64,000 bases of DNA from Pseudomonadota bacterium (GCA_023416335.1 JAEZHY010000267.1:1-64000), one strand, 5' to 3'. Shown: positions 16,386 through 28,976, numbered from the stretch's first letter. Notes: a model not told the origin generated them from the sequence alone. A program made the numbers and translations.

Positions 16386-17948
16386 CTATTTCCTACAGTT
16401 AGCCGGCAAATACGCTTTTATCAGAGTACCGAGGCCCTCCTGCGATTGAATCTCCATCCAGCCGCATGAAAGTTCGGCGCGCTCTTTCATGCTGAGGATT
16501 CCAAGCCCCGTGCCGGGCAGAGCGGCCGGGTCGAAACCGTGGCCGTTGTCCCTGACCTGCAGGTGCAGGGAGTCTTCCACCCGGGCGAGTCTTACTGCCG
16601 CCTGCGTGGCTCCGCTGTGCCTGGCGATGTTGCTGAAAGCGTCTTCCACTATGCGGAAGATGACGACCTTAAGATCCTCAGGAATTTCTCCCTCTTCGAT
16701 TTCAAGCAGGAGTTCAACATTGATATCGGGATTGAGCGCCTGGAACCTGCGTGCAAACCAGCCGACCGTGGTGAGAAGCCCCAGGTCGTCGAGCATGGAC
16801 GGGCGCAAATCGGTGATGATTCTCCGGGACTGGTCCAAAGCCTGCTGGACGACTTGAACGATCGATTTCAATTCCTCATACTGAAATCGCCCTTTTCTGG
16901 CCAGTTCCAATGAATTTTCGAGGCTGAATTTTATGCCGGTCAACGCGGTTTCCAGACCGTTGTGGATTCCGTCCGCGATAGCCTTCCGCTCCCCTTCCCG
17001 GTTCGACAGGAGTTGAGCGGACAAACACCTGAGCCGGCTTTCGGATTCCTGGAGAACCTCTTCTTCCTTCTTACGGTCCGAAACATCCTCGATGATGGCG
17101 ATGCCGCCCGTGACGGAGCCGTCGGCCGATGTTATAGGCCCGTAATCGGCCTTGAGGTAGGAAATCTTCCCTCCCGTGACCGAGAGATAGTTTCCTTCAT
17201 AGCAGGAACACCGCCCGGAAATGCAGCTCTTTACAGCCGCCTTCATCTTCTTGTTCTTCAGCGAAGAGAGGAGATTGAAGCCTATGAACTTCTCCCGCGA
17301 GGATCCCCATATTTCGATGATTCTTTTATTGCAGTCGGTTACGACCCCATTGGCGTCGAAATGAAAAATACCGAGGGGGGTGTGTTTGAATATCTGGCGA
17401 TATTTTTCCTCGGATTCCCTCAGCTTCTCCTCGGCCTGCCTCTGGGCCGTTATATCCTGAATCGATTCCACAGCCCCGACGATTCTGCCCTCCAAGTCGT
17501 ACAGAGGCGCGGCTTTGGCCCTGAGAATAGCCCCTTTCCCCTTGTTGACAAGCGGGCAGAAAGCCTCTCCGGAACAAACCTCCCCGGATTTATCCAGGGA
17601 TGCGTATAAGGGCTCGAGGCCCGTTACCCTGCCCAGGGCAAAATCGACGACGATCGGCCTGGCGATGCCGTAAAAAGGCACCGCGTAAATGTATTCGCCC
17701 TTTCCCAGGACCTCGGACCTTCCAACGCCGGTCATTTCTTCGATTGCCCTGTTCCAGGCTGTGATACGACCTTCTATGTCAACGGCGAATGTTGGGTCGG
17801 GCAGGAATTCGAAAATATCTGCCACATTGTCCGAAACGGAGTGAAATCCGTTCGGAACACGGAGCAGACTCGAAGATTCCATGGGCCAGATGGTCGACCG
17901 ATCTGCCGGAGGGTACAAATCCCTGTATTTTTCCTCTTCCACTTTCAA
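16386..17948 (-). CDS. Soluble PAS-PAS sensor histidine kinase of the NarL-partner (HisKA_3) type
   Basis: 520 residues with no membrane segment. Two PAS domains (~40-165 and ~178-295) are followed by a HisKA_3 dimerisation domain, ERKAIADGIHNGLETALTG, with phospho-acceptor His ~329; the usual HD pair is HN here. The HATPase_c domain has DNGHGFDP and GTGLGILSMKERAE. Cysteines CSGEAFC and CISGRCSCY in the PAS regions could bind a cofactor or sense redox state. Such kinases usually signal to LuxR/FixJ-type regulators, but none is adjacent. It is divergent from the K+ channel gene. Confidence 0.88.
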   Translation of the reverse strand: MKVEEEKYRDLYPPADRSTIWPMESSSLLRVPNGFHSVSDNVADIFEFLPDPTFAVDIEGRITAWNRAIEEMTGVGRSEVLGKGEYIYAVPFYGIARPIVVDFALGRVTGLEPLYASLDKSGEVCSGEAFCPLVNKGKGAILRAKAAPLYDLEGRIVGAVESIQDITAQRQAEEKLRESEEKYRQIFKHTPLGIFHFDANGVVTDCNKRIIEIWGSSREKFIGFNLLSSLKNKKMKAAVKSCISGRCSCYEGNYLSVTGGKISYLKADYGPITSADGSVTGGIAIIEDVSDRKKEEEVLQESESRLRCLSAQLLSNREGERKAIADGIHNGLETALTGIKFSLENSLELARKGRFQYEELKSIVQVVQQALDQSRRIITDLRPSMLDDLGLLTTVGWFARRFQALNPDINVELLLEIEEGEIPEDLKVVIFRIVEDAFSNIARHSGATQAAVRLARVEDSLHLQVRDNGHGFDPAALPGTGLGILSMKERAELSCGWMEIQSQEGLGTLIKAYLPANCRK

Positions 17949-18196
17949 CTACCTCCGAAGGACCGGAACGGGCGAAAAACATCATGAGATCGAACCGGAA
18001 CGGGGAATTACTTAGACTTTTCTTATCATAGAATCCGTTTTTTACAAATCGATTTACCGTCTTCACCGGAAATTCTGGACATGACACATTTTTTGCTGAA
18101 TAATCAATGCTCTTATGGATTGAGGAGAATCGAATCTCCGGGAACTCGGCTTTCGAATCCGCATTATCCTCGAACCGGTTTACCTGTTGGGAAACT

Positions 18197-19267
18197 ATGG
18201 ATCGGATTCAGAACACGATATCTGACTCTTCTACTCTGGCCAAAGCCTTCCTCCGGCACTTGGTCGTTCCGGCCCTGATGCTCCTCTTCATCCTGATATT
18301 CGGAACCGTCGGGTTCCTGATTATCGGAGACGGCAAATGGGGCCTTTTCGACTGCGCCTATATGACCAGCATAACACTCACCACCGTCGGTTACGGCGAG
18401 GTACTGGACGACTTTGGCACAAACGGGCGCTCTTTTGCGATGGTGCTGATGTGGCTGGGGATGGGTGTGACCCTGTACGCCGTATCGACCATTACCGGAT
18501 TCGTAGTCGAGAAGAATTTGTCGCGAATTTTGAAGGAGCGTAAGATGGAAAGGCGCATCGCTGCGCTGCGGAACCATTTTATTGTCTGCGGAGCCGGAAA
18601 AACCGGCTTCAACGTCCTGAATGAGATGATTGCATCCAGACGTCCCTGCGTGGTGATCGAAGTCAGGCCCGAACGACTGGAATGGATGCGAAAACAGTTT
18701 GAGGATATCTATTTCATCCAGGGCGATGCAACCGAAGAAGAAGTGCTCCAGCGCGCAGGCATCCGCAGGGCCTCAGGTCTGCTCGCTACCCTGGAAGACG
18801 ACAGCCATAACCTTCTCATTACCGTACAGGCTCGCTACATCAACCCCAATCTCAAGATCGTGACGCGCTGCCAGGAAAACAACCTGACCGACAAATTCTA
18901 CAGGGCGGGCGCGAACTATGTCGTAAACCCGGCGTTTATCGGCGGTATGCGCATGGCGAGCGAGATGGTCCGACCGCATGTGGTGTCGTTCCTCGACCGG
19001 ATGCTCAGGAGCAAGGACCAGACTGTACGCGTTGAGGAAACCACTATCTGTGAAGGATCGCCCTGGGCGGGCCGCACGCTCCGGGACCTCGACGTCCATC
19101 GAAAAACAGGCCTCATTCCCATTGCAATCAAAAGCCCGGAAGACGACGATTTCCATTACAACCCCGCCCCCGACAGCGTCCTCACCCCGGGAACGGTCAT
19201 GATCGTCATCGGAACTCCGGACCAGATAGCCGAATTGGAGCAGTACTGTACGGAGGACGGAAGATAG
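18197..19267 (+). CDS. Potassium channel with RCK (TrkA-N/TrkA-C) domains
   Basis: 356 residues from ATG 18197. Two transmembrane helices (VPALMLLFILIFGTVGFLII and FAMVLMWLGMGVTLYAVST) flank the selectivity filter TTVGYG. A TrkA-N Rossmann domain follows (HFIVCGAGKTGFNVLNEM, then DATEEEVLQRAGI), and then a TrkA-C domain to the end. This is an MthK-like tetrameric K+ channel gated by ligands at the RCK ring. An in-frame ATG at 18107 would add 30 residues of no clear similarity and lacks a ribosome site. No partner gene is adjacent. Confidence 0.88.
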   Translation: MDRIQNTISDSSTLAKAFLRHLVVPALMLLFILIFGTVGFLIIGDGKWGLFDCAYMTSITLTTVGYGEVLDDFGTNGRSFAMVLMWLGMGVTLYAVSTITGFVVEKNLSRILKERKMERRIAALRNHFIVCGAGKTGFNVLNEMIASRRPCVVIEVRPERLEWMRKQFEDIYFIQGDATEEEVLQRAGIRRASGLLATLEDDSHNLLITVQARYINPNLKIVTRCQENNLTDKFYRAGANYVVNPAFIGGMRMASEMVRPHVVSFLDRMLRSKDQTVRVEETTICEGSPWAGRTLRDLDVHRKTGLIPIAIKSPEDDDFHYNPAPDSVLTPGTVMIVIGTPDQIAELEQYCTEDGR

Positions 19268-19487
19268 ATGATAGACGAAAAATCACGACCGGAAGTAATT
19301 GACTACAGCGGCTGAAACGGTTGTTACCCTCCTCGCCCCCCGACGAATTGCACCTTGCCCCTACGCGCACCGCCGGCAAATACCTGAGCCGGCCGCCTTG
19401 TATGGCCGCCTGCCGACAAAACAGATAAACCGCGGCTTCCCGAGATGCTTTTCTTCCGTCCCCCGCCTTCCGTCCTCCGCCAAAAAA

Positions 19488-19514
19488 TTAGCACTCAACT
19501 CAATTAATTGCTAA
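19488..19514 (+). promoter_or_regulatory. CIRCE element (HrcA operator) upstream of dnaK
   Basis: TTAGCACTC, nine bases, then AATTGCTAA. The left half is a perfect CIRCE arm; the right half matches GAGTGCTAA at seven of nine positions. It lies 144 bp before the dnaK start, so it should mediate HrcA repression of the dnaK transcript. The rest of 19268-19658 has no gene. Confidence 0.82.
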
Positions 19515-19658
19515 CAGAACGCTTTAAACCCGAAGAATCATGGTTATCTTTGGTTTCAACTTTCAGCTTTCACAATAATTCCATGCCGTTGTACGGTCTT
19601 GATGAGTGATGGCTGATTTACATAGCAAACAGGACTCACCCGAAAGGAGGGAAGATCC

Positions 19659-21596
19659 ATGGCTAAGGCTGTAGGCATCGATCTCGGTACAACCAACTCA
19701 GTCGTCGCTATCTGGGAGGAAGGAAAGGCAACCGTTATCCCCAACTCCGAGGGTTCGCGCCTGACTCCTTCCGTTGTCGCATACACGGAAGACGGACAGC
19801 GCCTCGTTGGACAAATCGCCAGACGGCAGGCAATCCTCAATCCGGAAGCCACGATCTATTCAGCAAAACGTTTTATCGGCCGTAAATGGGGCGAAGTCGA
19901 TCAGGAAACAAAGACAGTCTCCTATAAGGTAGTCAGGGGGCCCAATGACGCCATCCGCTTCGACGTGCGCGGAAAGCAGGTATCCCCCGAGGAAGTCTCG
20001 GCCCAAGTGCTGCGCAAGCTGGTGGACGACGCATCCAAATATCTCGGAGAAAAGGTGACCGAGGCGGTCATTACCTGCCCGGCCTACTTCAACGACGCTC
20101 AGCGCCAGGCGACGAAGAATGCCGGCGAAATAGCGGGTCTCAAGGTCCTGCGCGTAATCAACGAACCGACGGCGGCCGCGCTTGCGTACGGGCTCGAAAA
20201 GAAAAAGAGCGAGACCATTCTCGTGTTCGACCTCGGCGGCGGAACCTTCGACGTTTCCATTCTCGACGTGGGCGACGGGGTCATGGAAGTTCGCTCGACA
20301 TCGGGGGACACGCACCTTGGCGGCGACGACTTCGATAAGAGGATCGTCGATTACGTTGCTGAGGAATACAAAAAAGACATCGGCGTCGATCTGCGTAATG
20401 ACAGACAGGCTCTCCAGAGGCTCTATGAGGCTGCGGAGAAGGCTAAGATCGAACTCTCGGCCACCACTGAGACCCAGATCAATCTGCCGTTCATCACAGC
20501 GGATGCGACAGGTCCAAAGCACCTCGTCATGAAGCTCACCAGAGCGAAATTCGAGGACCTGACCCACGACTTGGTCCAGCGCTGCATGAGTCCTGTCCAA
20601 CAGGCGCTCTCCGATGCAAAACTGTTGGCAAAGGACCTCGATGAAGTCATCCTGGTTGGCGGATCGACTCGAATTCCGGCGGTCCAGGAGCTGGTAAAGA
20701 AACTCACGGGCGGCAAGCAGCCCAATATGAGCGTCAACCCGGACGAAGTCGTCGCGGTCGGAGCGAGCATCCAGGCGGCCGTGCTCAAAGGTGAAGTCGA
20801 GGACGTCGTTCTTCTCGATGTCACGCCTCTTTCGCTTGGCGTGGAGACTCTCGGCGGTGTCATGACCAAGCTGATAGAGCGGAACACGACGATTCCGGCG
20901 AGGAAAGAGGAAATCTTCTCGACCGCCGACGAAAACCAGACTGCGGTCGACGTCGTCGCGCTGCAGGGCGAGCGCGAGATGGCACGTGACAACCGTGTTC
21001 TGGGAAGGTTCAGGCTCGAAGGGATCCGCCCTGCGCCGCGCGGTATTCCTCAGATCAAGGTGACGTTCGATATCGACGCAAACGGGATTCTGAGCATCAC
21101 GGCTCGTGACCAGGAAACGGGCAAGGAGCAGGCGATAACGATTTCGGAGTCCACGAACCTCTCCAAGGACGAAGTGGAGAAGATGGTTCGGGATGCAACT
21201 TCGAATGCCGCGGAGGACAAACGCCGCCGCGAGACCGTGGAGGCCCGCAATACCGCGGACACCCTGGCCTATCAGCTCGAACGTTCGTTGCGCGACCTGG
21301 GCGACAAAGTCCCCGTAAACGAAAAGGCGCGTGCGGAGCAGCTGATCGAGGAGACCCGGAAAGCCGTCCAGGATGAGAACATCGGCAAGGAGCGGTTCCA
21401 GCAGCTTGCGAGCGATCTGCAGCAGGCATCCCAGATGCTTGCCTCGATCGCCTATCAGCAGGCGGGGGCCGCTGCCGGCTCAAGCGCATACGGGCCTGGA
21501 ACGGGACCTCAGCCGGGAGTGGGACCTTCCGGCGGTCACAGACCGCGTCCAGGCGGCGGAGACGATGTAATCGACGCGGAGTTTACGGAACAGTAA
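19659..21596 (+). CDS. dnaK: Chaperone DnaK (Hsp70)
   Basis: 645 residues, normal length. ATPase domain: GIDLGTTNS at the start, [46 protein letters not shown]. The substrate-binding domain begins after [15 protein letters not shown], and a helical lid ends in a Gly/Pro-rich tail with the terminal [10 protein letters not shown] motif that contacts co-chaperones. AAAGGAGG (19641-19648) precedes the ATG. It is controlled by the CIRCE element upstream. grpE, canonical dnaJ and hrcA are not adjacent; the following chaperone genes are cbpA and cbpM. Confidence 0.98.
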   Translation: MAKAVGIDLGTTNSVVAIWEEGKATVIPNSEGSRLTPSVVAYTEDGQRLVGQIARRQAILNPEATIYSAKRFIGRKWGEVDQETKTVSYKVVRGPNDAIRFDVRGKQVSPEEVSAQVLRKLVDDASKYLGEKVTEAVITCPAYFNDAQRQATKNAGEIAGLKVLRVINEPTAAALAYGLEKKKSETILVFDLGGGTFDVSILDVGDGVMEVRSTSGDTHLGGDDFDKRIVDYVAEEYKKDIGVDLRNDRQALQRLYEAAEKAKIELSATTETQINLPFITADATGPKHLVMKLTRAKFEDLTHDLVQRCMSPVQQALSDAKLLAKDLDEVILVGGSTRIPAVQELVKKLTGGKQPNMSVNPDEVVAVGASIQAAVLKGEVEDVVLLDVTPLSLGVETLGGVMTKLIERNTTIPARKEEIFSTADENQTAVDVVALQGEREMARDNRVLGRFRLEGIRPAPRGIPQIKVTFDIDANGILSITARDQETGKEQAITISESTNLSKDEVEKMVRDATSNAAEDKRRRETVEARNTADTLAYQLERSLRDLGDKVPVNEKARAEQLIEETRKAVQDENIGKERFQQLASDLQQASQMLASIAYQQAGAAAGSSAYGPGTGPQPGVGPSGGHRPRPGGGDDVIDAEFTEQ

Positions 21597-21650
21597 TGCT
21601 TTAGAAGTCGGGAGGTTTTGATTCAGCCGGCAAACGCTGTCCCTGGATTT

Positions 21651-21810
21651 TCTCACGCGAAGACGCGAAGGCGCGAAGAAATATGGATTGTGAGAAATAT
21701 TCAGGGACAAAGAAAAAAGTGATGGTACAAAAAACAGAGATAGCGAGCGGGTTACCCGGCTCGGCAATGGTGATCGCTTCTCTTCTTCGTGTCTTCGCGG
21801 CTTTACGTGC
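21651..21810. repeat. CGCGAA-type inverted-repeat element between dnaK and cbpA
   Basis: The left arm has three CGCGAAG-type units in tandem (21654-21678); the right arm, CTTCTTCGTGTCTTCGCGGC (21785-21804), is its approximate inverted complement about 110 bp away. A similar pair lies at 54730-54868. No gene was seen in 21597-22064. Confidence 0.55.
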
Positions 21811-22064
21811 TAAGGCTCTGACAAGCATTTGCCGGAGAATCCGGATTCGCGTTTCTCGTAGGAGTCCGGATTTATTTGGGTTTGCAATTTGACGGTCTTT
21901 CAAGAAATAATTCCCCGGCGGTAAATGCCGGCCGAAAACGAGTATCCGGGACAGGACCGGGAAAGGCCTCTTCGCAGGCCAACCCGCGCCCTTCCCAGCC
22001 GACGCACCGGCGAACAATGGCGATGCAATTATATGCTGACTTCTAGAGGAACTGACGAGACCTT

Positions 22065-23057
22065 ATGGCTGTCAAATACAGGGACTACTACGAAATCCTC
22101 GGCCTCAAAAGAGGGGCCGCCCAGGACGAGGTGCAGCGGGCGTACAGGAAACTCGCCCGTAAATACCACCCGGACGTGAACAAGGCTTCGGATGCGGAAG
22201 AGAAATTCAAGGAGATAAACGAAGCCTACGAGGTCCTGAAAGACCCCGAAAAGCGGAAGATGTACGACCAGCTGGGGCCGAACTGGCAATCCGGCCAGGA
22301 TTTCAGGCCGCCTCCGGGCTGGGACGTGCACTTCGATTTCGGCAAAGGAGGAGGCGCCCAGCAGGGTGAATTCCAATGGGGCGGAGCCGGAGGGTTCAGC
22401 GACTTTTTCGAGACGCTGTTCGGAGGGAGAGGTTTTCGACAGGCTCAGGGTCCGGGAGGACCGGGCGGCTTCGGCCGAGGCCCTAATGTCTGGCGCCAGG
22501 CAGGAGCGGACCAGGAGACGACCATCCGCATCAGCCTGGAAGAAGCTTTTCGCGGCGGCACCAAGCCGATAGTTCTCCAGTCTCAGTCGATAAATCCGAA
22601 CGGCCAGATAGAGGTCCAGGAAAGGCGCTACGACATCAAGATCCCGGCCGGGGTTCTGCCGGGCCAGAAAATTCGCCTCTCCGGCCAGGGCGGAGAAGGC
22701 ATGGGAGGAGGCCCTCGCGGGGACCTGTACCTGAAGGTCGAAATCGACCCGAATCCACATTACAGGATCCAGGACCGCGATATTTACATGGAAGTGCCGG
22801 TCGCACCGTGGGAGGCCCTGCTCGGAGCGGAGGTCCAGGTATCGACCCTTTCGGGCAACATCTCCCTGAAAATCCCTCCCGGCACTCAGAGCGGGCAGAA
22901 GCTGCGCCTGCGGGGCAAGGGAATGCCGAACCCGAGGGGCAACCCGGGAGATCTCTACGTTACGGTAAGCATCAAGATCCCGACGTCCCCTTCTCCGAGG
23001 GAAAAGGAACTCTTCGAAGAATTGAAAAAAGTCTCCGGTTTCAACCCGAGACTGTAG
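22065..23057 (+). CDS. cbpA: CbpA-type DnaJ co-chaperone
   Basis: 330 residues. N-terminal J-domain with the HPD motif (KYHPDVNKA, ~34-42) and [21 protein letters not shown] Gly/Phe-rich linker follows ([16 protein letters not shown]), and then the two beta-sandwich substrate-binding domains without the DnaJ zinc fingers. It should stimulate the DnaK ATPase and deliver clients. The next gene, 15 bp downstream, encodes the matching modulator, so the two form a unit within the heat-shock island. Confidence 0.93.
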   Translation: MAVKYRDYYEILGLKRGAAQDEVQRAYRKLARKYHPDVNKASDAEEKFKEINEAYEVLKDPEKRKMYDQLGPNWQSGQDFRPPPGWDVHFDFGKGGGAQQGEFQWGGAGGFSDFFETLFGGRGFRQAQGPGGPGGFGRGPNVWRQAGADQETTIRISLEEAFRGGTKPIVLQSQSINPNGQIEVQERRYDIKIPAGVLPGQKIRLSGQGGEGMGGGPRGDLYLKVEIDPNPHYRIQDRDIYMEVPVAPWEALLGAEVQVSTLSGNISLKIPPGTQSGQKLRLRGKGMPNPRGNPGDLYVTVSIKIPTSPSPREKELFEELKKVSGFNPRL

Positions 23058-23072
23058 CCGAGGTGCGTTGCT

Positions 23073-23393
23073 ATGGCTGAGACGACATCCTTTATGCTTC
23101 AGGTGAAATCGGAAACCGAGCATTCTCCTTACTGCACTCTGCACGAGGCTGCATTTCGTGCCGGGCTGCATCCTGAACTGCTGGAAAGGTTCATCCGTCT
23201 CGGGTTGATCGAATTCATAGACCGCAAAGGAGATGGGGAACCGCTCTTCGATTCCAGCGTCGTACCTCTTCTCAGGCGGATCCTGAGGCTTCGAAACGAA
23301 CTGGGCGTCAACTACGCCGGAATCGGCCTCGTCCTGGAGCTGATGTCCCGCATCGAAGCATTGGAAGCCCGCGTGCGGGAACTCGAGAGCTGA
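23073..23393 (+). CDS. cbpM: CbpM-like chaperone modulator (MerR-type winged helix)
   Basis: 106 residues. It starts with a variable segment, then CTLHEAAFRAGLHPELLERFIRLGLIEF, the DNA-binding-like first helices of the MerR/CbpM fold, and ends in a coiled coil (GLVLELMSRIEALEARVRELES). CbpM proteins bind the J-domain of CbpA and inhibit it. GAGGTG at 23059-23064 precedes the ATG. Its position directly after cbpA supports the call; it is probably not a stand-alone transcription factor. Confidence 0.85.
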   Translation: MAETTSFMLQVKSETEHSPYCTLHEAAFRAGLHPELLERFIRLGLIEFIDRKGDGEPLFDSSVVPLLRRILRLRNELGVNYAGIGLVLELMSRIEALEARVRELES

Positions 23394-23480
23394 CGGGGGA
23401 CGTGTGGCAGTAGAGATTATTCAATATTCTCACGCAAAAATGCTTTAAAGATGATGCTTTAAATGGGGAGGAATTCTCTT

Positions 23481-26129
<2,649 letters not shown>

Positions 26130-26130
26130 G

Positions 26131-26166
26131 AGCAGCGAACAGTGAACGGTGAGCAGTGAGTTGAGA
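26131..26166. repeat. GTGARCR heptamer array directly after the clpB stop
   Basis: Tandem seven-base units of the type GTGAACR/GTGAGCR start one base after the clpB stop codon. The same array follows three other genes in this window (29890-29915, 46601-46632, 51315-51346). It has no coding capacity. Confidence 0.6.
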
Positions 26167-26215
26167 AAACTATCCCGGGATAGCTGTAGCTTCAAAGAAT
26201 ATACGGTGCGAGGAG

Positions 26216-26290
26216 GGTGGGCATCATCGTGCCCACCGCCCAATCCCCCGGAAAGCCAGGCAGGGTGGGAGAGCGTAGCGCGGTGGCTTT
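26216..26290. repeat. GTAGGGTGGGCA-family intergenic repeat
   Basis: GGGTGGGCATCATCGTGCCCACC forms a short hairpin and is followed by a second GGGTGGGAGAGCG unit. The pattern recurs at 52111-52208 and 60569-60681, always between genes. The surrounding 26167-26476 holds no gene that I can support. Confidence 0.5.
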
Positions 26291-26476
26291 ATCGTCAATG
26301 TTGTTGCTTTGTTGTTGCTTTAAGGAAATGCGCCGCTGGTTCCCAAGGTCCGCCTTGGGAACCCCACCCCCGGCAGGCCGGATAATATCCGGTACGTGCT
26401 GAGCCTCTCGGGGCTCCGGTAAAAGACCAACTTGCTGCAATTCCTCACCCGACCATATCCGGCATCCCCTATCTCC

Positions 26477-26505
26477 TTGACACACAACCCACAATCGGAT
26501 ATACG
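26477..26505 (+). promoter_or_regulatory. Sigma-70-type promoter before nikK
   Basis: TTGACA (26477-26482), a 17-base spacer, then TATACG (26500-26505). The -35 is perfect and the -10 matches TATA. It is about 150 bp upstream of the nikK start, leaving a leader in which I recognise no nickel operator or riboswitch. Confidence 0.55.
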
Positions 26506-26657
26506 GAAACCAACCGGAAGTCGAAACTTCCATCCTTTGTTCCACTAATGCCATGAAACTGTAGCATTTTCATCTTGGTCATGAAGGCCGGCGGCAAGCC
26601 GGTATTTTTTTGCGTGCTTGCCAAACCAACCAACCCTTTGACCAAAGGCAGGACGGG

Positions 26658-27485
26658 ATGTTTCGACTACTCTCATTACTTCGGACAATTGTTTTTTTCT
26701 CCTTCTGTGCTCTCCTTTGCACCGTTGCCCTGTTTCTATTTGCTCCTTCCGCGAATGCCCATTTCGGCGTGATTATCCCTTCGGAAGAGATCGTCACCCC
26801 CGACAGTCCCAAGACCATCGAACTCTCCATCAAGTTCCTGCACCCGATGGAATGCCAGTACCTTGAGATGGGCAAGCCGAAGCGCTTCGGCGTGGCACAG
26901 CGGGGCAAAATCGAAGATCTGCTCCCGACTCTCTCACCCGCAAAAGGCAACTGCCCTGGCAGGGAAGGCTCTTTCCAGTACTGGACGGCCAAATTCCCGA
27001 TCAAGAGGCCGGGCGACCATGTTTTCTTCATCGAACCCACGCCCTACTGGGAACCCTCGGAAGACAAGTTCATTGTCCACTATACGAAGACATGCGTGAA
27101 CGCGCTCGGGCTGGAGCAAGGCTGGGAAAAGCCGATCGGGCTCGAAACGGAAATAGTCCCCCTCACCCGCCCCTACGGGCTCTGGACGGGGAATATCTTT
27201 ACCGGCAGGGTGCTGCTCAAGGGAAAGCCCGTCCCGAATGCCGTGATCGAAGTCGAATACATGAACGACGCTCCGGAGGCGCGCATCATTCCTCCTGCGG
27301 ATCCCTTCGTCACGCAGACTCTCCATAGCGACGCGAATGGGGTCTTCTCTTACGCGATGCCAAAAGCGGGCTGGTGGGGTTTCGCCGCTCTACACGATGC
27401 CTCGTGGACTTTGAAGAAGGACGGGAAGCCCAAGAAAGTCGAGATCGGCGCCGTTTACTGGGTCAAGACACGGGATATGAAATAG
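26658..27485 (+). CDS. nikK: DUF4198 periplasmic protein, NikK-like component of a nickel ECF transporter
   Basis: 275 residues. An N-terminal signal peptide (long hydrophobic run to ~33, ending SANAHFG) gives a mature N-terminus starting with His. The DUF4198 domain follows, with the conserved HFGVIIPS and GHVFFIEPTPYWEPSEDKF-like blocks and a C-terminal beta-sandwich that includes GVFSYAMPKAGWWGFAAL. In deltaproteobacterial nickel transporters this protein is encoded with NikM, NikL, NikQ and NikO and probably binds metal in the periplasm. ATG 26658 starts the signal peptide; an upstream in-frame start would place 16 polar residues before it. Confidence 0.8.
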   Translation: MFRLLSLLRTIVFFSFCALLCTVALFLFAPSANAHFGVIIPSEEIVTPDSPKTIELSIKFLHPMECQYLEMGKPKRFGVAQRGKIEDLLPTLSPAKGNCPGREGSFQYWTAKFPIKRPGDHVFFIEPTPYWEPSEDKFIVHYTKTCVNALGLEQGWEKPIGLETEIVPLTRPYGLWTGNIFTGRVLLKGKPVPNAVIEVEYMNDAPEARIIPPADPFVTQTLHSDANGVFSYAMPKAGWWGFAALHDASWTLKKDGKPKKVEIGAVYWVKTRDMK

Positions 27486-27541
27486 TGAGTCGGCTCCTTT
27501 GCCTCCTTGGGCAGGAGATTCTAAATTTCAGGACAAACAAA

Positions 27542-27874
27542 ATGCATCTACAATCCATACTCCGGACCGCCGCTCTCTGTGCCCTTCTCTTCTGCATCAC
27601 TCCCGCTCTTCCGGCGCTGGCGCACAAGGTGAACGTCTTCGCCTATACGGAAGGCGACAAGATCATGGTGGAGACCTATTTTGCCGACGGCAAGCCGGTC
27701 GGAAACGGCAAAATTGCGATATTTTCCAGTTCAGGGGCCAAGCTGCTCGAAGGAACCACGAACAAGGAAGGCAAAGCGAATTTTTCGATTCCGGCAAGGG
27801 ACGATCTGCGCATCGAGGTGAATGCCTCACTCGGCCATAAGGCGTCCTATATTTTAAAGAAAGGCGAAATGTGA
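27542..27874 (+). CDS. Small periplasmic protein of the nickel transporter operon (NikL N-terminal-like)
   Basis: 110 residues. A signal peptide ends at ALAHK, leaving a mature protein that begins near His. The rest is a single beta-sandwich domain of the carboxypeptidase-regulatory type (VNVFAYTEGDKIMVETYFADG, then GKIAIFSSSGAKLLEG). In other Nik/Cbi transporters the L subunit joins such a domain to a C-terminal helix. Here the two parts are split between this gene and the next, which overlaps it by 4 bp. Function in metal capture is inferred from the operon. Confidence 0.7.
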   Translation: MHLQSILRTAALCALLFCITPALPALAHKVNVFAYTEGDKIMVETYFADGKPVGNGKIAIFSSSGAKLLEGTTNKEGKANFSIPARDDLRIEVNASLGHKASYILKKGEM

Positions 27875-28218
27875 GAAGACGGTTGAGAAAGTGCACCCTC
27901 CTTTTGATGGCGGTATTCTGTATTTACATGGCCTCACCGTTGATTTCCCTTGCCGCACAAAGTGAAAATGCGCCGGGGTCCGTTACGGCACCCGAATCGG
28001 CGGCATCGCCCGATTACGGGAAACTCGTGGAGGCAATCGAATCGCAGAAAGCCGTTTATCTCCGCGAGGTCGGGCAGCTCAAGCGGGAGATTGCCGCGCT
28101 TCGGCAGGAAATGACAAATCCCGGCATCCGGGACGTGGTGGCCGGAATCGGGTACATATTTGGCATGGCCGGGATAGCGCTGTATGTCCAGACGCGCAAG
28201 ATCAGGAAACAGGCTTAG
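27871..28218 (+). CDS. Small membrane-anchored protein of the nickel transporter operon (NikL C-terminal-like)
   Basis: 115 residues. Signal or anchor helix (LLLMAVFCIYMASPLISLAA), a coiled-coil stretch (~45-85, KLVEAIESQKAVYLREVGQ and on), and a C-terminal transmembrane helix RDVVAGIGYIFGMAGIALYV with a short basic tail. That last helix is the signature of L-type small subunits of nickel/cobalt ECF transporters. It overlaps the preceding gene (27871-27874) and is 131 bp from nikM. Likely an accessory to the NikM membrane core. Confidence 0.7.
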   Translation: MRRRLRKCTLLLMAVFCIYMASPLISLAAQSENAPGSVTAPESAASPDYGKLVEAIESQKAVYLREVGQLKREIAALRQEMTNPGIRDVVAGIGYIFGMAGIALYVQTRKIRKQA

Positions 28219-28349
28219 GCCGGTTGCTCGGCCTGCCGGGATGACGGGATTCCGCGCGCGCTCGGTCGCAAAATGTCCGACAGGCCCGGAGCTTGGGGAC
28301 CTGGAATTCTTGCGTCAGATCTTGATCTACTTCTGAAAGGAAAAACTTC

Positions 28350-28976
28350 GTGCACATATCCGACGGCGTTCTGCCCGCTTCCGTTTCGATTGCAGGATTT
28401 GCCGCCACTGCGGTGATAGCGGCATGGAGCGCGAGGAAGACAAGGGCGGAAGACCTTCCGAAGATCGCAATCGTGACTTCCGCGTTTTTCGTGGCTTCGC
28501 TCATCTCCGTGCCGATTGCCGTAACGAGCATCCATCTGCTCTTGCCCGGCCTCGTTGGCATACTGCTCGGCAGAAGCGCCTTCCTGTCCGTAACGGTCGG
28601 GGTCGCCCTGCAGAGCCTCCTCTTCCAGATGGGCGGCATAACGGCGATCGGAGTAAATTCCGTTATGATGGGAGCCCCTGCCCTCCTTTGCGCCGGACTT
28701 TTTCAGCTTTTACGGGGCAGAACCCTTGCACGTCACATCATTGCCGGAGCGCTTTCGGGAGGACTGGGAGTCATCATGGCAGCCCTGCTGCTGGTGTTTT
28801 TTCTCTGCCTCAGCGGCGAAGACTTCCTGGGCGTGGCAAAGATCGCCGTGCTCTGGCATCTCGTTGTCGCAGCCATAGAGTGCGCCATCTCGGCCTTCAC
28901 GGTTTCTTTCCTCTATAAGGTGAAGCCGGACGCTCTCAACGTTCCGCTCTCGTCGCTTACGGAAAACCGAGCATGA
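28350..28976 (+). CDS. nikM: Nickel/cobalt ECF transporter S-component (NikM/CbiM)
   Basis: 208 residues. It begins MHISDGVLP, the conserved N-terminus in which Met1, His2 and a further His coordinate the metal; this requires that the GTG at 28350 be the true start, and GAAAGGA (28334-28340) supports it. Six or so hydrophobic helices follow, with AVTSIHLLLPGLVGILLG and GGITAIGVNSVMMGAPAL as family blocks. It is the substrate-binding membrane subunit. Specificity for nickel rather than cobalt is inferred from the NikK-like neighbour, and no cobalamin riboswitch was seen upstream. Confidence 0.9.
   Translation: MHISDGVLPASVSIAGFAATAVIAAWSARKTRAEDLPKIAIVTSAFFVASLISVPIAVTSIHLLLPGLVGILLGRSAFLSVTVGVALQSLLFQMGGITAIGVNSVMMGAPALLCAGLFQLLRGRTLARHIIAGALSGGLGVIMAALLLVFFLCLSGEDFLGVAKIAVLWHLVVAAIECAISAFTVSFLYKVKPDALNVPLSSLTENRA

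Noticed and set aside
26130..26657. NikR operator or nickel/cobalt riboswitch before nikK
   Set aside because: No convincing inverted repeat of NikR type and no known aptamer core in the leader.
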